The notes: generated by a model from the sequence alone, not told the origin. A stretch of 64,000 nt of DNA from Gardnerella vaginalis ATCC 14018 = JCM 11026 (GCF_001042655.1 NZ_AP012332.1:1488001-1552000); one strand, 5' to 3'; shown: positions 1 to 9,463, numbered from the stretch's first letter. Numbers and translations are program-made.

Positions 1-765
1 GATGTTATTCAAAATCATCTGCTGCAACTAATGGCTCTTACTGCTATGGAAGAGCCAGTAAGTTTTAGTGCTAGTGACTTGACGGCTGAAAAAACTAAGG
101 TCTTGTCTGCTATACGCTTGCCTAAAGATTTAGCAACAAATACTGCGAGAGGTCAATACGCAGAAGGTTGGCAAGGATCGTATAAAGCCGTTGGATATTT
201 GCAAGAGCAAGGAATTAGCCCGGATAGCACTACGGAAACATACGCTGCCGTGCGTTTAGACGTAGACACTCGTCGCTGGGCTGGAGTTCCGTTCTATTTG
301 CGAACCGGAAAGCGCTTAGGAAAGCGCGTTACAGAGATTGCCGTGATTTTTAAGCGCGCTCCACACTTGCCTTTTGAGTCCACTGCTGTGCGCGAACTTG
401 GTAGTAATGCGATTGTGATTCGCGTTCAGCCAGATGAAGGCGTAACAATGCGATTTGGCGCAAAAGTGCCAGGCGGAACATCTATGGAAGTTCGCGATGT
501 TTCTATGGACTTTAGTTATGGAAGATCTTTTACAGAAAACTCTCCAGAAGCCTACGAGCGCCTTATTCTAGACGTTTTACTTGGCGAGCCACCGCTTTTC
601 CCAACTACACAAGAAGTTGATTTAAGTTGGAAAATCTTAGATCCTATTGAAGATTTTTGGAGTTCGCTTGGTACACAGCCTCAGCCATACCGTGCTGGAA
701 CGTGGGGTCCAGCGGAAGCTGACGCTATGCTTGCTCGCGATAATCGCCATTGGAGGCTGCCATGA
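1..765 (+). CDS. zwf: glucose-6-phosphate dehydrogenase, C-terminal part
   Basis: First enzyme of the oxidative pentose-phosphate path: glucose-6-phosphate + NADP+ to 6-phosphoglucono-lactone. The reading frame is open from base 1 (DVIQNHLLQLMALTAMEEP, a hallmark G6PDH segment), so the gene is cut by the window edge and the ATG at 31 is internal. The segment FYLRTGKRLGKRVTEIAVIFK and the C-terminal part typical of the G6PDH C domain (about 250 residues) are present; the N-terminal Rossmann half lies outside. The stop (763-765) overlaps the opcA start as ATGA, so the two are translationally coupled. Identification is firm. Confidence 0.95.
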   Translation, partial: DVIQNHLLQLMALTAMEEPVSFSASDLTAEKTKVLSAIRLPKDLATNTARGQYAEGWQGSYKAVGYLQEQGISPDSTTETYAAVRLDVDTRRWAGVPFYLRTGKRLGKRVTEIAVIFKRAPHLPFESTAVRELGSNAIVIRVQPDEGVTMRFGAKVPGGTSMEVRDVSMDFSYGRSFTENSPEAYERLILDVLLGEPPLFPTTQEVDLSWKILDPIEDFWSSLGTQPQPYRAGTWGPAEADAMLARDNRHWRLP

Positions 766-1715
766 TTATTAATCTTCCTAACACAAACACGTCTAAAATC
801 TCTGCAAAAATCGACGAGCTTCACGAAGAGCGTGGAGAATCTGCAACTGGACGCGTGCTAACTCTTCTTATTGACACCACTCTTAAAGATCTTGAAAACG
901 CACTGGGAGCAGCAAATGCAGCTAGTCGCGAACACCCTTGTAGAGTTATTGCCATTGTTCGCGAATCACAAGTCAATATAGCAGATTCACAAAGCGAAGA
1001 AACGCCAAACTTAGACGCGCAAGTACGCTTTGGCGCAGATGCTGGAGCTGGGGAAATCATTATTCTCTACCCTCATAATGGCTTAGTTCGACATCCAGAT
1101 ACGCTTGTTATTCCTCTGCTTGTTCCAGACGCGCCGATTGTTGCGTGGTGGCCTACAAATGCACCAGAAAATCCTGCTAAGGACTTGCTTGGAACTATGG
1201 CAAGTAGCAGAATCACTGATGCTCAAAATGCGGACAATACCCTTGAAACTGTGAAAAATTTGCGCAAAAACTGGTCTTCTAAAGATGTTGATCTTTCTTG
1301 GACTCGTCTTACTCCTTGGCGTGCAATGCTAGCTTCTATGCTTGATCAGCCTCCGCATTTACCTGTTATTAGCGCTAAGGTTAGCGGTCCAAAGCATTAT
1401 GTTCCGATGCATTTGCTCGCACAATGGCTAAAAATATCGCTTAATGTTCCTGTTGAAATTGTTGAGGATTCGAGTGCGCATGCAATTACGGAGGTAAGTC
1501 TTAAAAGACAAGATGGCGTGCTTTCTTTGACTCGTCCTTCTGGAGAAGAACAAGCAATGATAAGTCTTCCAGGACAAGCAACACAGCCAATTGCAATGCC
1601 AATTAGATCTTTAGAAGATTGCTTGAGTGAGGAGTTGCGTAGAATCGATCCAGATGAGATCTATGCTCAACTTGTTCACGCAGATTGTTGCACAATGCAA
1701 GATAACGAACTTTAA
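762..1715 (+). CDS. opcA: OpcA, glucose-6-phosphate dehydrogenase assembly protein
   Basis: OpcA is an accessory protein needed for active G6PDH in cyanobacteria and actinobacteria; it is not an enzyme itself. The call rests on position directly after zwf, the length (317 aa) and the family-like segments IVAWWPTNAP, DLSWTRLTPWRAML and VSLKRQDGVLSLTRP. I chose ATG 762 because GGAGG lies five bases upstream and the ATG overlaps the zwf stop; a TTG at 750 is the only earlier option. It precedes pgl with 33 bp between, so zwf-opcA-pgl is probably one operon. Confidence 0.9.
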   Translation: MIINLPNTNTSKISAKIDELHEERGESATGRVLTLLIDTTLKDLENALGAANAASREHPCRVIAIVRESQVNIADSQSEETPNLDAQVRFGADAGAGEIIILYPHNGLVRHPDTLVIPLLVPDAPIVAWWPTNAPENPAKDLLGTMASSRITDAQNADNTLETVKNLRKNWSSKDVDLSWTRLTPWRAMLASMLDQPPHLPVISAKVSGPKHYVPMHLLAQWLKISLNVPVEIVEDSSAHAITEVSLKRQDGVLSLTRPSGEEQAMISLPGQATQPIAMPIRSLEDCLSEELRRIDPDEIYAQLVHADCCTMQDNEL

Positions 1716-1748
1716 TACAACGGGTAAAAAATAATAAAAGGATTCATT

Positions 1749-2570
1749 ATGGCTGAAGATTTTAGATTTGCGCATAACGCAACAGTGTACGGCTACGATA
1801 ATCAAGATATTCTAGCTGCTGTTGCTGCGCAAAAACTTGTGACTTTGATTATGCAATGGCAAAACAATGTTGAAAATCTTAATAAGCCATTCCATCTTTT
1901 GCTAACAGGTGGAACAGATTCTATTCGCATGTTTCAAATGTTAGCTAGCAACCCATTGCTTCCAGCAATCAACTGGTCCAATGTTCATATTTGGTGGGCA
2001 GATGAACGTTTTGTAGCTTATAACAGCGACGATCGCAATGCGCTCAAGGCTCGCGAGCTACTTCTTAATATGCTTAGCGATCACAAAGTTTTGCAGGAGT
2101 CTCATATTCACGAAATGCCTGCAGATGATCGCAATGCGCAAGAAGTGGCAAATGCTAGCGATGCTGAAAACAATGCGATTTTAGACGCAGCAGCACGCGA
2201 TTACGAAGAAGAAATTATAGGCTTACTAGGCAAAGAGCCTGTGTTTGATTTGGCAATTCTTGGCATGGGACCAGACGCACATATGGCTTCACTTTTCCCA
2301 GGATTGCCGCAAATTCATAATCGCGATCGCATAGTTTTAGGCGTGAATCACTCCCCTAAGCAACCGCCAATGAGATTAACTCTTAGCGCACCCGTGCTGG
2401 CTCATAGCCGCCGCACTTGGTTCTTAACGGCTGGAGAGCAAAAAGGAAAAGCTTTAATGAACGCGCTTTCTTCGGATAATAACCCAGATTATCCTGCGTC
2501 TTTTGCCAACGGCACGGAAGAAATCGCATGGCTAACCACCGCAGAAACTTTGCACGCTGCAATTCAGTAA
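1749..2570 (+). CDS. pgl: 6-phosphogluconolactonase
   Basis: Hydrolyses 6-phosphoglucono-lactone to 6-phosphogluconate, the second step of the pathway. 273 aa, in the NagB/RpiA-like fold family. The phosphate-binding LLLTGGTDS near residue 50, VHIWWADERFV, and the catalytic-region signature DLAILGMGPDAHMASLFPG are visible. AAAGGA precedes the ATG. It is the last gene of the zwf-opcA-pgl unit and faces gnd tail-to-tail across about 250 bp containing two inverted repeats. Confidence 0.95.
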   Translation: MAEDFRFAHNATVYGYDNQDILAAVAAQKLVTLIMQWQNNVENLNKPFHLLLTGGTDSIRMFQMLASNPLLPAINWSNVHIWWADERFVAYNSDDRNALKARELLLNMLSDHKVLQESHIHEMPADDRNAQEVANASDAENNAILDAAARDYEEEIIGLLGKEPVFDLAILGMGPDAHMASLFPGLPQIHNRDRIVLGVNHSPKQPPMRLTLSAPVLAHSRRTWFLTAGEQKGKALMNALSSDNNPDYPASFANGTEEIAWLTTAETLHAAIQ

Positions 2571-2620
2571 TCTGCATAATATTCAGCAAGTCAAAAATTA
2601 AATGCGCTACATAAATTGGC

Positions 2621-2661
2621 GCAAATGCGAAAATAGCATGTTTAAAACATGGCGCATTTGG
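2621..2661. terminator. inverted repeat downstream of pgl
   Basis: Outer arms CAAATGCG (2622-2629) and CGCATTTG (2653-2660) enclose the palindrome CATGTTTAAAACATG (2638-2652). It sits between convergent pgl and gnd and probably ends transcription. It has no strong T-run, so the role is inferred. Confidence 0.4.
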
Positions 2662-2763
2662 GAAAATCTTCATAAAACCATTGAAATATCAAGGAAATCA
2701 ATCAATTTAAGAATATTAGTAAAATTCAGCAATAAAATATGCTAAAAAAGATCAGAATAGAGT

Positions 2764-2796
2764 ACATGCCTCTGCATAATAATGCAAAGGCATGTT
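2764..2796. terminator. bidirectional terminator-like hairpin between pgl and gnd
   Basis: ACATGCCT-c-TGCAT pairs with ATGCA-a-AGGCATGT around a short AAT loop. It sits 21 bp from the gnd stop codon, where a terminator shared by the two convergent units is expected. Confidence 0.5.
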
Positions 2797-2816
2797 AGTT
2801 ATAAATATTATTTGAT

Positions 2817-4277
2817 TTAATCTTGCTTTACTTCTGGGCGATTAGGCTCTGCCCACAAAGTGTGGAATACTCCTGGCTCGTCAATGCGACCGTAAGTGTG
2901 AGCGCCGAAGAAATCGCGCTGAGCCTGAATAAGCGAAGCTGGCAAACGCTTGGAACGCAAGCCATCGTAGTATGCAAGCAAGCTAGAGAATGCTGGCACA
3001 GGAACCCCGTGCTCAACTGCGCGCGCAATAACACGACGCCAAGCAGCTTGAGACTTTTCAATAGCATCCTTAAAGTAAGGAGCAAAAATCAAGGAAACAC
3101 TCGCCTGCCCAGATTCAAAAGCCTCGGAAACGCGGTTTAAGAATTGTGCACGAATAATGCATCCGCCTCGCCAAATGCGAGCAACAGCAGCCTGGTCAAT
3201 CTTCCAATCATGCTCAATTGCAGCAGCTGCAATCTCGTCGAATCCCTGAGCGTAAGAAACAATCTTAGAAGCATACAAAGCTTGGCGAATATCCTCAATA
3301 AACGCCTTACGCTCAGCATCGTTCAAATCAAAATGCATATCTGGACCAGTCAAGCCTTGACTTTCAGCAGCTTCTCGCAAAGCAACTTGGCTTGAAAGTC
3401 CGCGAGCAAACACAGCTTCAGCAATACCCGTTACAGGTATTCCGAGAGAAAGCGCAGACTGCACAGTCCAAGTACCCGTGCCCTTCATACCAGCGTGATC
3501 CACCATCATCTCAACCAAAGGCTTACCAGTCTTAGCATCCTTCTGTCGAAGCACATCTGCCGTAATCTCAATCAAATAAGAATCAAGCTCGCCCTTGTTC
3601 CACTCGCTAAACACGTCCGCAATTTCGTCAGACTTCATGCCCAAGCCGCGAAGCATTAAATCGTAGCTTTCTGCAATAAGTTGCATATCCGAGTACTCAA
3701 TACCGTTGTGAACCATCTTCACAAAGTGGCCAGCGCCATCAGTGCCAATATGGGTTACGCAAGGCTCACCTTCTGCAACAGCTGCAATCGACTTTAAAAT
3801 AGGGCCAAGAGTCTTCCAAGACTCCTCCGTGCCACCTGGCATCATCGAAGGACCGCGCAAAGCGCCTTCTTCGCCACCAGAAACACCGCAACCAACGTAG
3901 TGAAGACCGCGCGCGCGAATGTTACGCTCTCGGCGAATCGTATCTTCAAAGTAGGAGTTTCCGCCGTCAACAATAATATCTCCTGGCTCCATAGCGTTTG
4001 CAAGCTCTTCAATAACAGCGTCTGTAGGAGCACCAGCTTTTACCATAATGATTGCAGTGCGTGGGCGCTTAAGCGAAGCAACAAATTCTTCAACAGTTTT
4101 AGCAGGAACGAAAGCACCTTCACTGCCGTGCTCATTCATCAAGGTTTCTGTGCGCGAATAATGACGATTATAAACAGCAACTGTATTACCGTGATGTGCA
4201 AGATTTCTCGCTAAATTCGACCCCATAGCCGCTAAACCAACAACGCCAATATTTGCTCTAGCTTGATTTTCCGCCAT
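2817..4277 (-). CDS. gnd: 6-phosphogluconate dehydrogenase (decarboxylating)
   Basis: Oxidises 6-phosphogluconate to ribulose-5-phosphate + CO2 + NADPH, completing the pathway encoded by the facing zwf-opcA-pgl genes. 486 aa, the usual full length. The N-terminal Rossmann motif VGLAAMGSNLARNLA, the substrate segments GGNSYFEDTIRR and GVSGGEEGALRGPSMMPGG, and the catalytic KMVHNGIEYSDMQLIAE are visible; the helical C-terminal domain has GGCIIRAQFL. GAGGTG lies seven bases before the ATG at 4277. Confidence 0.97.
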   Translation of the reverse strand: MAENQARANIGVVGLAAMGSNLARNLAHHGNTVAVYNRHYSRTETLMNEHGSEGAFVPAKTVEEFVASLKRPRTAIIMVKAGAPTDAVIEELANAMEPGDIIVDGGNSYFEDTIRRERNIRARGLHYVGCGVSGGEEGALRGPSMMPGGTEESWKTLGPILKSIAAVAEGEPCVTHIGTDGAGHFVKMVHNGIEYSDMQLIAESYDLMLRGLGMKSDEIADVFSEWNKGELDSYLIEITADVLRQKDAKTGKPLVEMMVDHAGMKGTGTWTVQSALSLGIPVTGIAEAVFARGLSSQVALREAAESQGLTGPDMHFDLNDAERKAFIEDIRQALYASKIVSYAQGFDEIAAAAIEHDWKIDQAAVARIWRGGCIIRAQFLNRVSEAFESGQASVSLIFAPYFKDAIEKSQAAWRRVIARAVEHGVPVPAFSSLLAYYDGLRSKRLPASLIQAQRDFFGAHTYGRIDEPGVFHTLWAEPNRPEVKQD

Positions 4278-4707
4278 TTTGCACCTCTATCTTTTAATAT
4301 TTATAACCGTAATATTTATAACCGTTTTATTATTTTATGATTGCTTTATTTTTAACACTTAACCAATCAAAACACACTTTTTTAAGTTTATCTACCTATA
4401 TGCACAAGCGTCATTCATACGATCACAAAGCCTACGACATAGCCCACGCGTTAATCGCGATTTTGTGATAAAGATTACATTTTTACTTTTATTAGTCGCT
4501 ATTAAAAAAACATAAATACCGCTTAAATCTTACAGACACGCGTGATAGCCAAAATTTGGACACACTAAATATAGGGATTAGACATACAACACGCCACTAT
4601 AAATAGTGTTAAGTGGTAGTAGACTGTTAAATCGTGCCAAAAAGCACAAACTTAAATAATCATAAAGAAAAAAGACTTAGAATACACTCAACGAAGGGAG
4701 AAGAACC
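4278..4707. other. gnd/nrdH divergent intergenic region
   Basis: 430 bp with no supported gene. It carries the gnd ribosome binding site at one end and, in its right half, a CCAAAATTTGG palindrome (4549-4559) and two NrdR-like boxes ahead of nrdH. Nothing else recognisable was seen. Confidence 0.7.
4562..4609 (+). promoter_or_regulatory. tandem NrdR boxes upstream of nrdHIEF
   Basis: Box 1 ACACTAAATATAGGGA (4562-4577) and box 2 CCACTATAAATAGTGT (4594-4609) both resemble the NrdR consensus (ACAC-AT-rich core-GTGT). They start exactly 32 bp apart, about three helical turns, the spacing characteristic of NrdR operators. NrdR is the ATP/dATP-sensing repressor of ribonucleotide reductase genes; its own gene is not in this window. 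Confidence 0.75.
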
Positions 4708-4959
4708 GTGACTATTACAGTTTTCACCAAGCCACATTGCCCACAGTGCGATGCCACAAAGCGTCAATTCACTAAGCTAGGCGTGAATTTTGAAACAGTA
4801 GACTTAACTCAAAGCCCTTCTACTTTAGACCAGTTGCGCGCAGCAGGATATCGCCAAGCGCCAGTGGTGATTACTCCAAACTCGTCGTGGAGCGGATACC
4901 GCCCAGATTTGATTGCCCAAATCGCAAGTCAACTAGAAGACGAAAATAAAAACGATTAA
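4708..4959 (+). CDS. nrdH: NrdH-redoxin, electron donor to ribonucleotide reductase
   Basis: Small glutaredoxin-like protein (83 aa) that reduces NrdE. The redox motif CPQC is at residues 11-14 in FTKPHCPQCDATKR, and the family tail motif is present as QAPVVI...WSGYRPDLI. Start is GTG at 4708, with GAAGGGAG about nine bases upstream. First gene of the nrdHIEF operon, 98 bp downstream of the second NrdR box. Confidence 0.95.
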   Translation: MTITVFTKPHCPQCDATKRQFTKLGVNFETVDLTQSPSTLDQLRAAGYRQAPVVITPNSSWSGYRPDLIAQIASQLEDENKND

Positions 4960-5025
4960 AGCAATCAAGAATCAAGAATAAACAATCAACAATCAAAATA
5001 ATCAAAGCAATCAAGAAGCATAAAA

Positions 5026-5526
5026 ATGTGTGATCAAGAAAATATGTCACAACCAAGCGAGCCAGAAGCGCGCGCACAAGGCGAATCAATCGGAGCTGTA
5101 GTCTATTTTTCTTCCGTCTCCGAAAACACACTACGATTCGTGAAAAATTGCGATTTTCCAAGCAACAATGTGAACGTATATCGCATACCGCTTCGACCAA
5201 AAGAGCCAGAATTGCACGTGCGCGAGCCATACGTTTTGATTGTACCGACTTACGGCGGAGGAAACATATCTAAAGCAATACCAATGCAAGTGCGCAAATT
5301 CCTAAATAATCGCGAAAATCGTTCGTTTATTCGCGGCGTAATATCTTCTGGAAATACGAATTTTGGAGATGCATATTGCGCTGCAGGCGGTCAAATCGCT
5401 GGAAAATGCGCAATCCCAAATATGTATTCGTTTGAACTTACAGGAACTGCAGAAGATATAGAAAAAGTAGCGCAGGGAATACCAAAATTTTTAAGGCAAT
5501 TAAAAGAAACAGAAGAAACGAAATAA
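5026..5526 (+). CDS. nrdI: NrdI flavodoxin-like activator of NrdF
   Basis: FMN protein that supplies the oxidant which generates the radical in NrdF. 166 aa; flavin-loop segments [23 protein letters not shown] and [16 protein letters not shown] are visible. The ATG at 5026 has only a weak Shine-Dalgarno and an in-frame ATG at 5044 is an alternative, since the first six residues add nothing recognisable. The 66 bp gap after nrdH is made of near-repeats of AATCAA. Because NrdF here is of the metal-free type, NrdI is expected to be essential for making its DOPA radical. Confidence 0.92.
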   Translation: MCDQENMSQPSEPEARAQGESIGAVVYFSSVSENTLRFVKNCDFPSNNVNVYRIPLRPKEPELHVREPYVLIVPTYGGGNISKAIPMQVRKFLNNRENRSFIRGVISSGNTNFGDAYCAAGGQIAGKCAIPNMYSFELTGTAEDIEKVAQGIPKFLRQLKETEETK

Positions 5527-5598
5527 ACAAATAAACAAAATCAACAAAAAACAGCGTTTGAAAAGCAAAACTAACGCACGAGGAAAGGAATAAACACC

Positions 5599-7821
5599 AT
5601 GAATAGCACGGATCCGATGAGCGAATCTACTTCGCTTAATCTTGATCACACTGACGACACCAACACTGCTAGCAGCACAGCAGAGCGCATTCGCAACAGC
5701 CGCGACTACCACGTTCTTAACGCTATGCTCGGTCTTTTCGACCCAGAAAAAGGTATTCAGTTTGATAAAGATCAGGAAGCAGAAAAGCTTTACGTTTCGG
5801 GTTACGTGCAAGAACACAGCATGAAGTTTGCTTCAACTCATGAGCGCTTGAACTATTTGATTAGCAACTACTACTACAACGGAAACGTGTTCGGCAAGTA
5901 TAGCAGCGAGTTTCTAGATAAGTTCTACGAGCACGCAGAAGCTGCTCACCACACTTTTGGCACTTTCTTGGGTGCTTTTAAGTTCTACACTTCTTACGCT
6001 TTAAAGACTTTCGACGGCAAGCAATATTTGGAAAACTTCGCTCAGCGCGCAGCAGCCGTAGCTTTGGAACTTGCAGATGGCGATGAAAAAGCAGCGCTCA
6101 ACTATTTGGACGAGATGCTTGCAGGCCGCTTCCAGCCAGCCACTCCAACGTTCTTGAATCTTGGTAAAGCTCAGCGCGGAGAGGCTGTGAGCTGCTTCCT
6201 CGTGCGTTTGGAAGATAATATGGAGTCTATTGCACGCGGAATTAACTCTGCTTTGCAGCTTTCTAAGCGCGGCGGCGGCGTGGCTCTGCTTCTTACGAAT
6301 TTGCGCGAGCTTGGTGCTCCTATTAAGCGCATCGAAAATCAGTCGAGTGGCGTTGTGCCTGTTATGAAGCTTTTGGAAGATTCATTCTCTTATGCTAATC
6401 AGCTTGGCGCTCGTCAGGGCGCTGGTGCCGTGTATATTAGCGCTCACCACCCAGATATTATGCGTTTCCTTGACACTAAGCGCGAGAACGCGGACGAGAA
6501 GATTCGTATTAAGTCGCTTTCTTTGGGTGTTGTGATTCCAGATATTACTTTTGAGCTTGCTAAGCGTAAGGAAAAGATGGCTTTGTTTAGCCCTTACGAC
6601 GTTGAGCGCGAGTACGGAAAGCCTTTTGCAGACATCTCCGTTACCGAGCATTACGATGAGATGGTTGCAAATCCTCGCATTCACAAGAAGTACATCGACG
6701 CTCGCGAATTCTTTATGACTCTTGCAGAGATTCAGTTTGAGTCTGGATACCCTTACATTTTGTTTGAAGATACTGTAAATCGCACAAATCCTATTGAAGG
6801 CCGCATTACTATGAGCAACTTGTGCTCCGAGATTTTGCAAACTCAAGAGGCAAGCACTTATAACGCCGACTTGTCTTATAGCCACGTTGGTCGCGATATT
6901 TCTTGCAATCTTGGCTCGCTTAATATTGCTAAGGCGATGGACGGTGACTTGGGTACAAGCGTTGATTTGGCTGTGCGCGCGCTCACGTCTGTTTCGGAGC
7001 ATACTTCGATTGATTCCGTGCCTTCGATTCGTCGCGGAAACGCGGAAGGCCATGCTATTGGCTTGGGTCAAATGAATTTGCACGGTTTCCTTGCTCGCGA
7101 GCACATGCAGTACGGAAGCGAGGAAGCTCTTGACTTTACAGACATGTACTTTATGACGGTTGCTTACCACGCTTATAAGGCTTCTCACGCTTTGGCTGTA
7201 GAGCGCGGGACTGCTTTTGCAAGCTTTAAGACTAGCGCTTACGCTAAGCCTGCAGGAAAAGGCAACTACTTCGATAAGTACACTGATGGCAGCCGCTCGC
7301 TTGAGCCTAAAACTCAAAAGGTTCGCGATTTGTTTGCTCGTTTTAACGTTGCAATTCCAACCGTTTCGGATTGGGAGCAATTGCGCGACGAGATTTTGCG
7401 CGATGGCATTTACAACGAGTATTTGCAGGCTGTTCCTCCAACTGGTTCCATATCGTACATAAACCATTCCACGAGTTCAATACACCCGATTGCTTCTCGC
7501 ATTGAGATTCGCAAAGAGGGCAAAGTTGGCCGCGTCTACTACCCTGCTGCATACATGACGAATGACAATATGCAGTACTTTAAGGATGCTTACGAGATTG
7601 GTTGGAAGGCAATTATTGACACTTACGCGGAGGCAACTCAGCATGTAGATCAGGGATTGTCTCTTACTTTGTTCTTCCCAGACACTACGACTACTCGCGA
7701 TTTGAACAAAGCTCAGATTTACGCGTGGCGTAAGGGTATTAAGACTCTTTACTACATTCGTATTCGCCAGAAGGCTTTGGAAGGTACAGAAATCGAGGGT
7801 TGCGTAAGCTGCACGCTGTAA
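5599..7821 (+). CDS. nrdE: ribonucleoside-diphosphate reductase alpha chain (NrdE)
   Basis: Catalytic subunit reducing ribonucleoside diphosphates to deoxy forms. 740 aa. It has the active-site cysteines in [14 protein letters not shown] and [13 protein letters not shown], the thiyl-radical Cys in [22 protein letters not shown] near residue 180, and a C-terminal redox pair CVSC. It has no long N-terminal ATP-cone, as usual for NrdE. AGGAAAGGA precedes the ATG by nine bases. It is slightly longer at the N-terminus than typical NrdE; the first 20 residues look non-conserved. Confidence 0.96.
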   Translation: MNSTDPMSESTSLNLDHTDDTNTASSTAERIRNSRDYHVLNAMLGLFDPEKGIQFDKDQEAEKLYVSGYVQEHSMKFASTHERLNYLISNYYYNGNVFGKYSSEFLDKFYEHAEAAHHTFGTFLGAFKFYTSYALKTFDGKQYLENFAQRAAAVALELADGDEKAALNYLDEMLAGRFQPATPTFLNLGKAQRGEAVSCFLVRLEDNMESIARGINSALQLSKRGGGVALLLTNLRELGAPIKRIENQSSGVVPVMKLLEDSFSYANQLGARQGAGAVYISAHHPDIMRFLDTKRENADEKIRIKSLSLGVVIPDITFELAKRKEKMALFSPYDVEREYGKPFADISVTEHYDEMVANPRIHKKYIDAREFFMTLAEIQFESGYPYILFEDTVNRTNPIEGRITMSNLCSEILQTQEASTYNADLSYSHVGRDISCNLGSLNIAKAMDGDLGTSVDLAVRALTSVSEHTSIDSVPSIRRGNAEGHAIGLGQMNLHGFLAREHMQYGSEEALDFTDMYFMTVAYHAYKASHALAVERGTAFASFKTSAYAKPAGKGNYFDKYTDGSRSLEPKTQKVRDLFARFNVAIPTVSDWEQLRDEILRDGIYNEYLQAVPPTGSISYINHSTSSIHPIASRIEIRKEGKVGRVYYPAAYMTNDNMQYFKDAYEIGWKAIIDTYAEATQHVDQGLSLTLFFPDTTTTRDLNKAQIYAWRKGIKTLYYIRIRQKALEGTEIEGCVSCTL

Positions 7822-7903
7822 ACCTTATGGTTGTAAATCTTTCGCAAATTAAATCAAAAACTTAAAAATTTTATAAAACGTAAACACAGAATCAGGAGTA
7901 ATT

Positions 7904-8998
7904 ATGACAGAACTCAGCCCAACTGCGCTCGATCCAACAGAACTTCGCAGTAGCTTAGATAAGCCTTTCGGCACGAACCGCGTAATCGCAGACGACGCTA
8001 TGATGGCAGATTCCATCACCCCAGCTCAATACCGCTATCATCACGGATCTCGCGTGCGCCCAGTTAATTGGAATAATATTGTTGACGACAAGGATTTGGA
8101 CGTTTGGAATCGTCTTATTGCTAACTTCTGGCTTCCTGAAAAGGTTCCGCTGAGCAACGATATTCCTTCTTGGCGTTCCCTCACCGATCTTGAACGCAAG
8201 ACAACTACTCGCGTTTTTACAGGCTTAACTTTGCTTGATACCAGCCAGGCAACTATTGGCGAGCTTTGCCAGATTGAGCACGCTCGCACGGAGCACGAGC
8301 AGGCTATTTACACGAATATTGCTTTTATGCAGTCAATTCACGCTCGCTCCTACTCCTCTATTTTCTCCACTCTTTGCTCTAGCGAGGAGATTGATGAAGC
8401 TTACCGTTGGGCCGTTGGAAACGACGTTTTGCAGCAGCGTGTTACCACCGTGCTTTGCGAGTACGAGAGCGAAGATCCACTTAAGCGTAAGATTGCTGCA
8501 ACTATGCTTTCTTCGTTGCTTCTTTACGCAGGTTTCTACCTTCCGCTTTACTTTGCTTCCCGCGGCAAGATGATGAATACTGCCGATATGATTCGCTTGA
8601 TTTTGCGAGATAAGGCGATTCACGGCTACTATTCTGGCTACAAGTTCCAGCGCGGTTTGGAGCTTAGAAGCGAGAACGACAAGAAGAATCTTGAAAAGTT
8701 CACTATGAACTTGCTTGATACTTTGTATGATTTGGAAGTTGAGTATTCTGGTCAGATTTACGAAGGATTTGACTTCCACGATGACGTTTTTGACTTCGTT
8801 CGTTACAACGCTAACAAGGCTTTGATGAACCTTGGCTACCCTGCTAAGTACAGCGAAGAAGAAACTCACGTAAGCCCTGAGATTCTTGCGGCTCTTTCTC
8901 CTGCAGCCGACGAAAATCACGACTTCTTCTCCGGCTCTGGTTCCAGCTACATTATGGGCAAGTCTGTTGAAACCGATGACGATGATTGGGATTTCTAG
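7904..8998 (+). CDS. nrdF: ribonucleotide reductase beta chain, class Ie (metal-free, QSK type) NrdF
   Basis: Radical-carrying subunit, 364 aa. In ordinary class Ib NrdF the metals are held by Asp, four Glu/His groups and a nearby Tyr. Here Asp112, His146 and His240 are kept, but the expected Glu in FME-xVHA is Gln143 (AFMQSIHARSY), the Glu in LESFLFYSGF is Ser203 (LSSLLLYAGF) and the Glu in RDEAVHGYY is Lys237 (RDKAIHGYY). The spacings 60 and 34 match the ligand spacings. This Q-S-K set is the described hallmark of class Ie enzymes, which work without metal through a DOPA made from the radical Tyr (Tyr150 here). The function was read from sequence only. Last gene of nrdHIEF. Confidence 0.92.
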   Translation: MTELSPTALDPTELRSSLDKPFGTNRVIADDAMMADSITPAQYRYHHGSRVRPVNWNNIVDDKDLDVWNRLIANFWLPEKVPLSNDIPSWRSLTDLERKTTTRVFTGLTLLDTSQATIGELCQIEHARTEHEQAIYTNIAFMQSIHARSYSSIFSTLCSSEEIDEAYRWAVGNDVLQQRVTTVLCEYESEDPLKRKIAATMLSSLLLYAGFYLPLYFASRGKMMNTADMIRLILRDKAIHGYYSGYKFQRGLELRSENDKKNLEKFTMNLLDTLYDLEVEYSGQIYEGFDFHDDVFDFVRYNANKALMNLGYPAKYSEEETHVSPEILAALSPAADENHDFFSGSGSSYIMGKSVETDDDDWDF

Positions 8999-9024
8999 TC
9001 GCTAGTCGCTTTACTAATTAATTA

Positions 9025-9058
9025 GGTTGTTTATGCACTTTCATAAGCAACCTTTTTT
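9025..9058 (+). terminator. rho-independent terminator of nrdHIEF
   Basis: GGTTGTTTATG (9025-9035) pairs with CATAAGCAACC (9042-9052), one T/G-type mismatch, followed by TTTTTT. It lies 27 bp after the nrdF stop. Confidence 0.85.
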
Positions 9059-9070
9059 ATTTAATTATTT

Positions 9071-9167
9071 AAGAACATTTCCGTTTTGGAACTATTTTTA
9101 AATATCCGCGTACTTATGGAGTTATCGTGGCAGTTTTTGCTAATTTTGCATTTTTTGCCACGATAAC
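9071..9167. repeat. dispersed palindromic repeat, copy A
   Basis: Palindrome with arms GTTATCGTGGCA (9121-9132) and TGCCACGATAAC (9156-9167) and an AT-rich loop. The 50 bp before it (9071-9120) closely match the 50 bp before copy D (15181-15230), so the unit is about 97 bp. Related copies: 11738-11784, 12452-12504, 15181-15277; half copies at 9537-9558 and 10062-10085. Confidence 0.8.
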
Positions 9168-9175
9168 TATGTGCG

Positions 9176-9463
9176 TCACGCATTTGCTGGTTCTATTGCA
9201 ATACGTCCACCCAACGCTTGAACAACCTTCGCAATAGTTTGAAAACTAGGATTTCCGTCTCGTCTTAAGCTTTTGTAAAGGCTTTCCCTTCCAACCTCGG
9301 CTTTTTGAGCAATTTCTTTCATTCCTCTAGCTTTTGCAATATCGCCTATAGCGGCTTGCAACAAGCGAGGATCGTTAAGTTCTGCTGCAGCATTGAGATA
9401 CGCAATAACATCATCATCGTTCTCAAGATACTCACTCGCATCCCATTTACTTATATTTACCAT
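9176..9463 (-). CDS. HigA-like addiction-module antidote protein, orphan
   Basis: 95 aa, HTH antitoxin of the family paired with Gp49/HigB-type RelE toxins (conserved DVIAYLNAAAELNDP, AIGDIAKARGMKEIAQKAEVGRESLYKSL). The helix-turn-helix spans about residues 48-75. ATG 9463 has GGATGAG upstream; an ATG at 9475 is possible. No toxin gene precedes it: the 200 bp upstream on this strand have no open frame resembling one, so it is an orphan. The same family occurs complete with its toxin at 61592-62253. Confidence 0.75.
   Translation of the reverse strand: MVNISKWDASEYLENDDDVIAYLNAAAELNDPRLLQAAIGDIAKARGMKEIAQKAEVGRESLYKSLRRDGNPSFQTIAKVVQALGGRIAIEPANA

Noticed and set aside
31..765. ATG 31 as the real start of zwf
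   Set aside because: The frame is open from base 1 with conserved G6PDH sequence, so the gene begins outside the window.
6382..7467. 361-codon minus-strand frame antisense to nrdE
   Set aside because: Shadow frame without features, opposite a certain gene.
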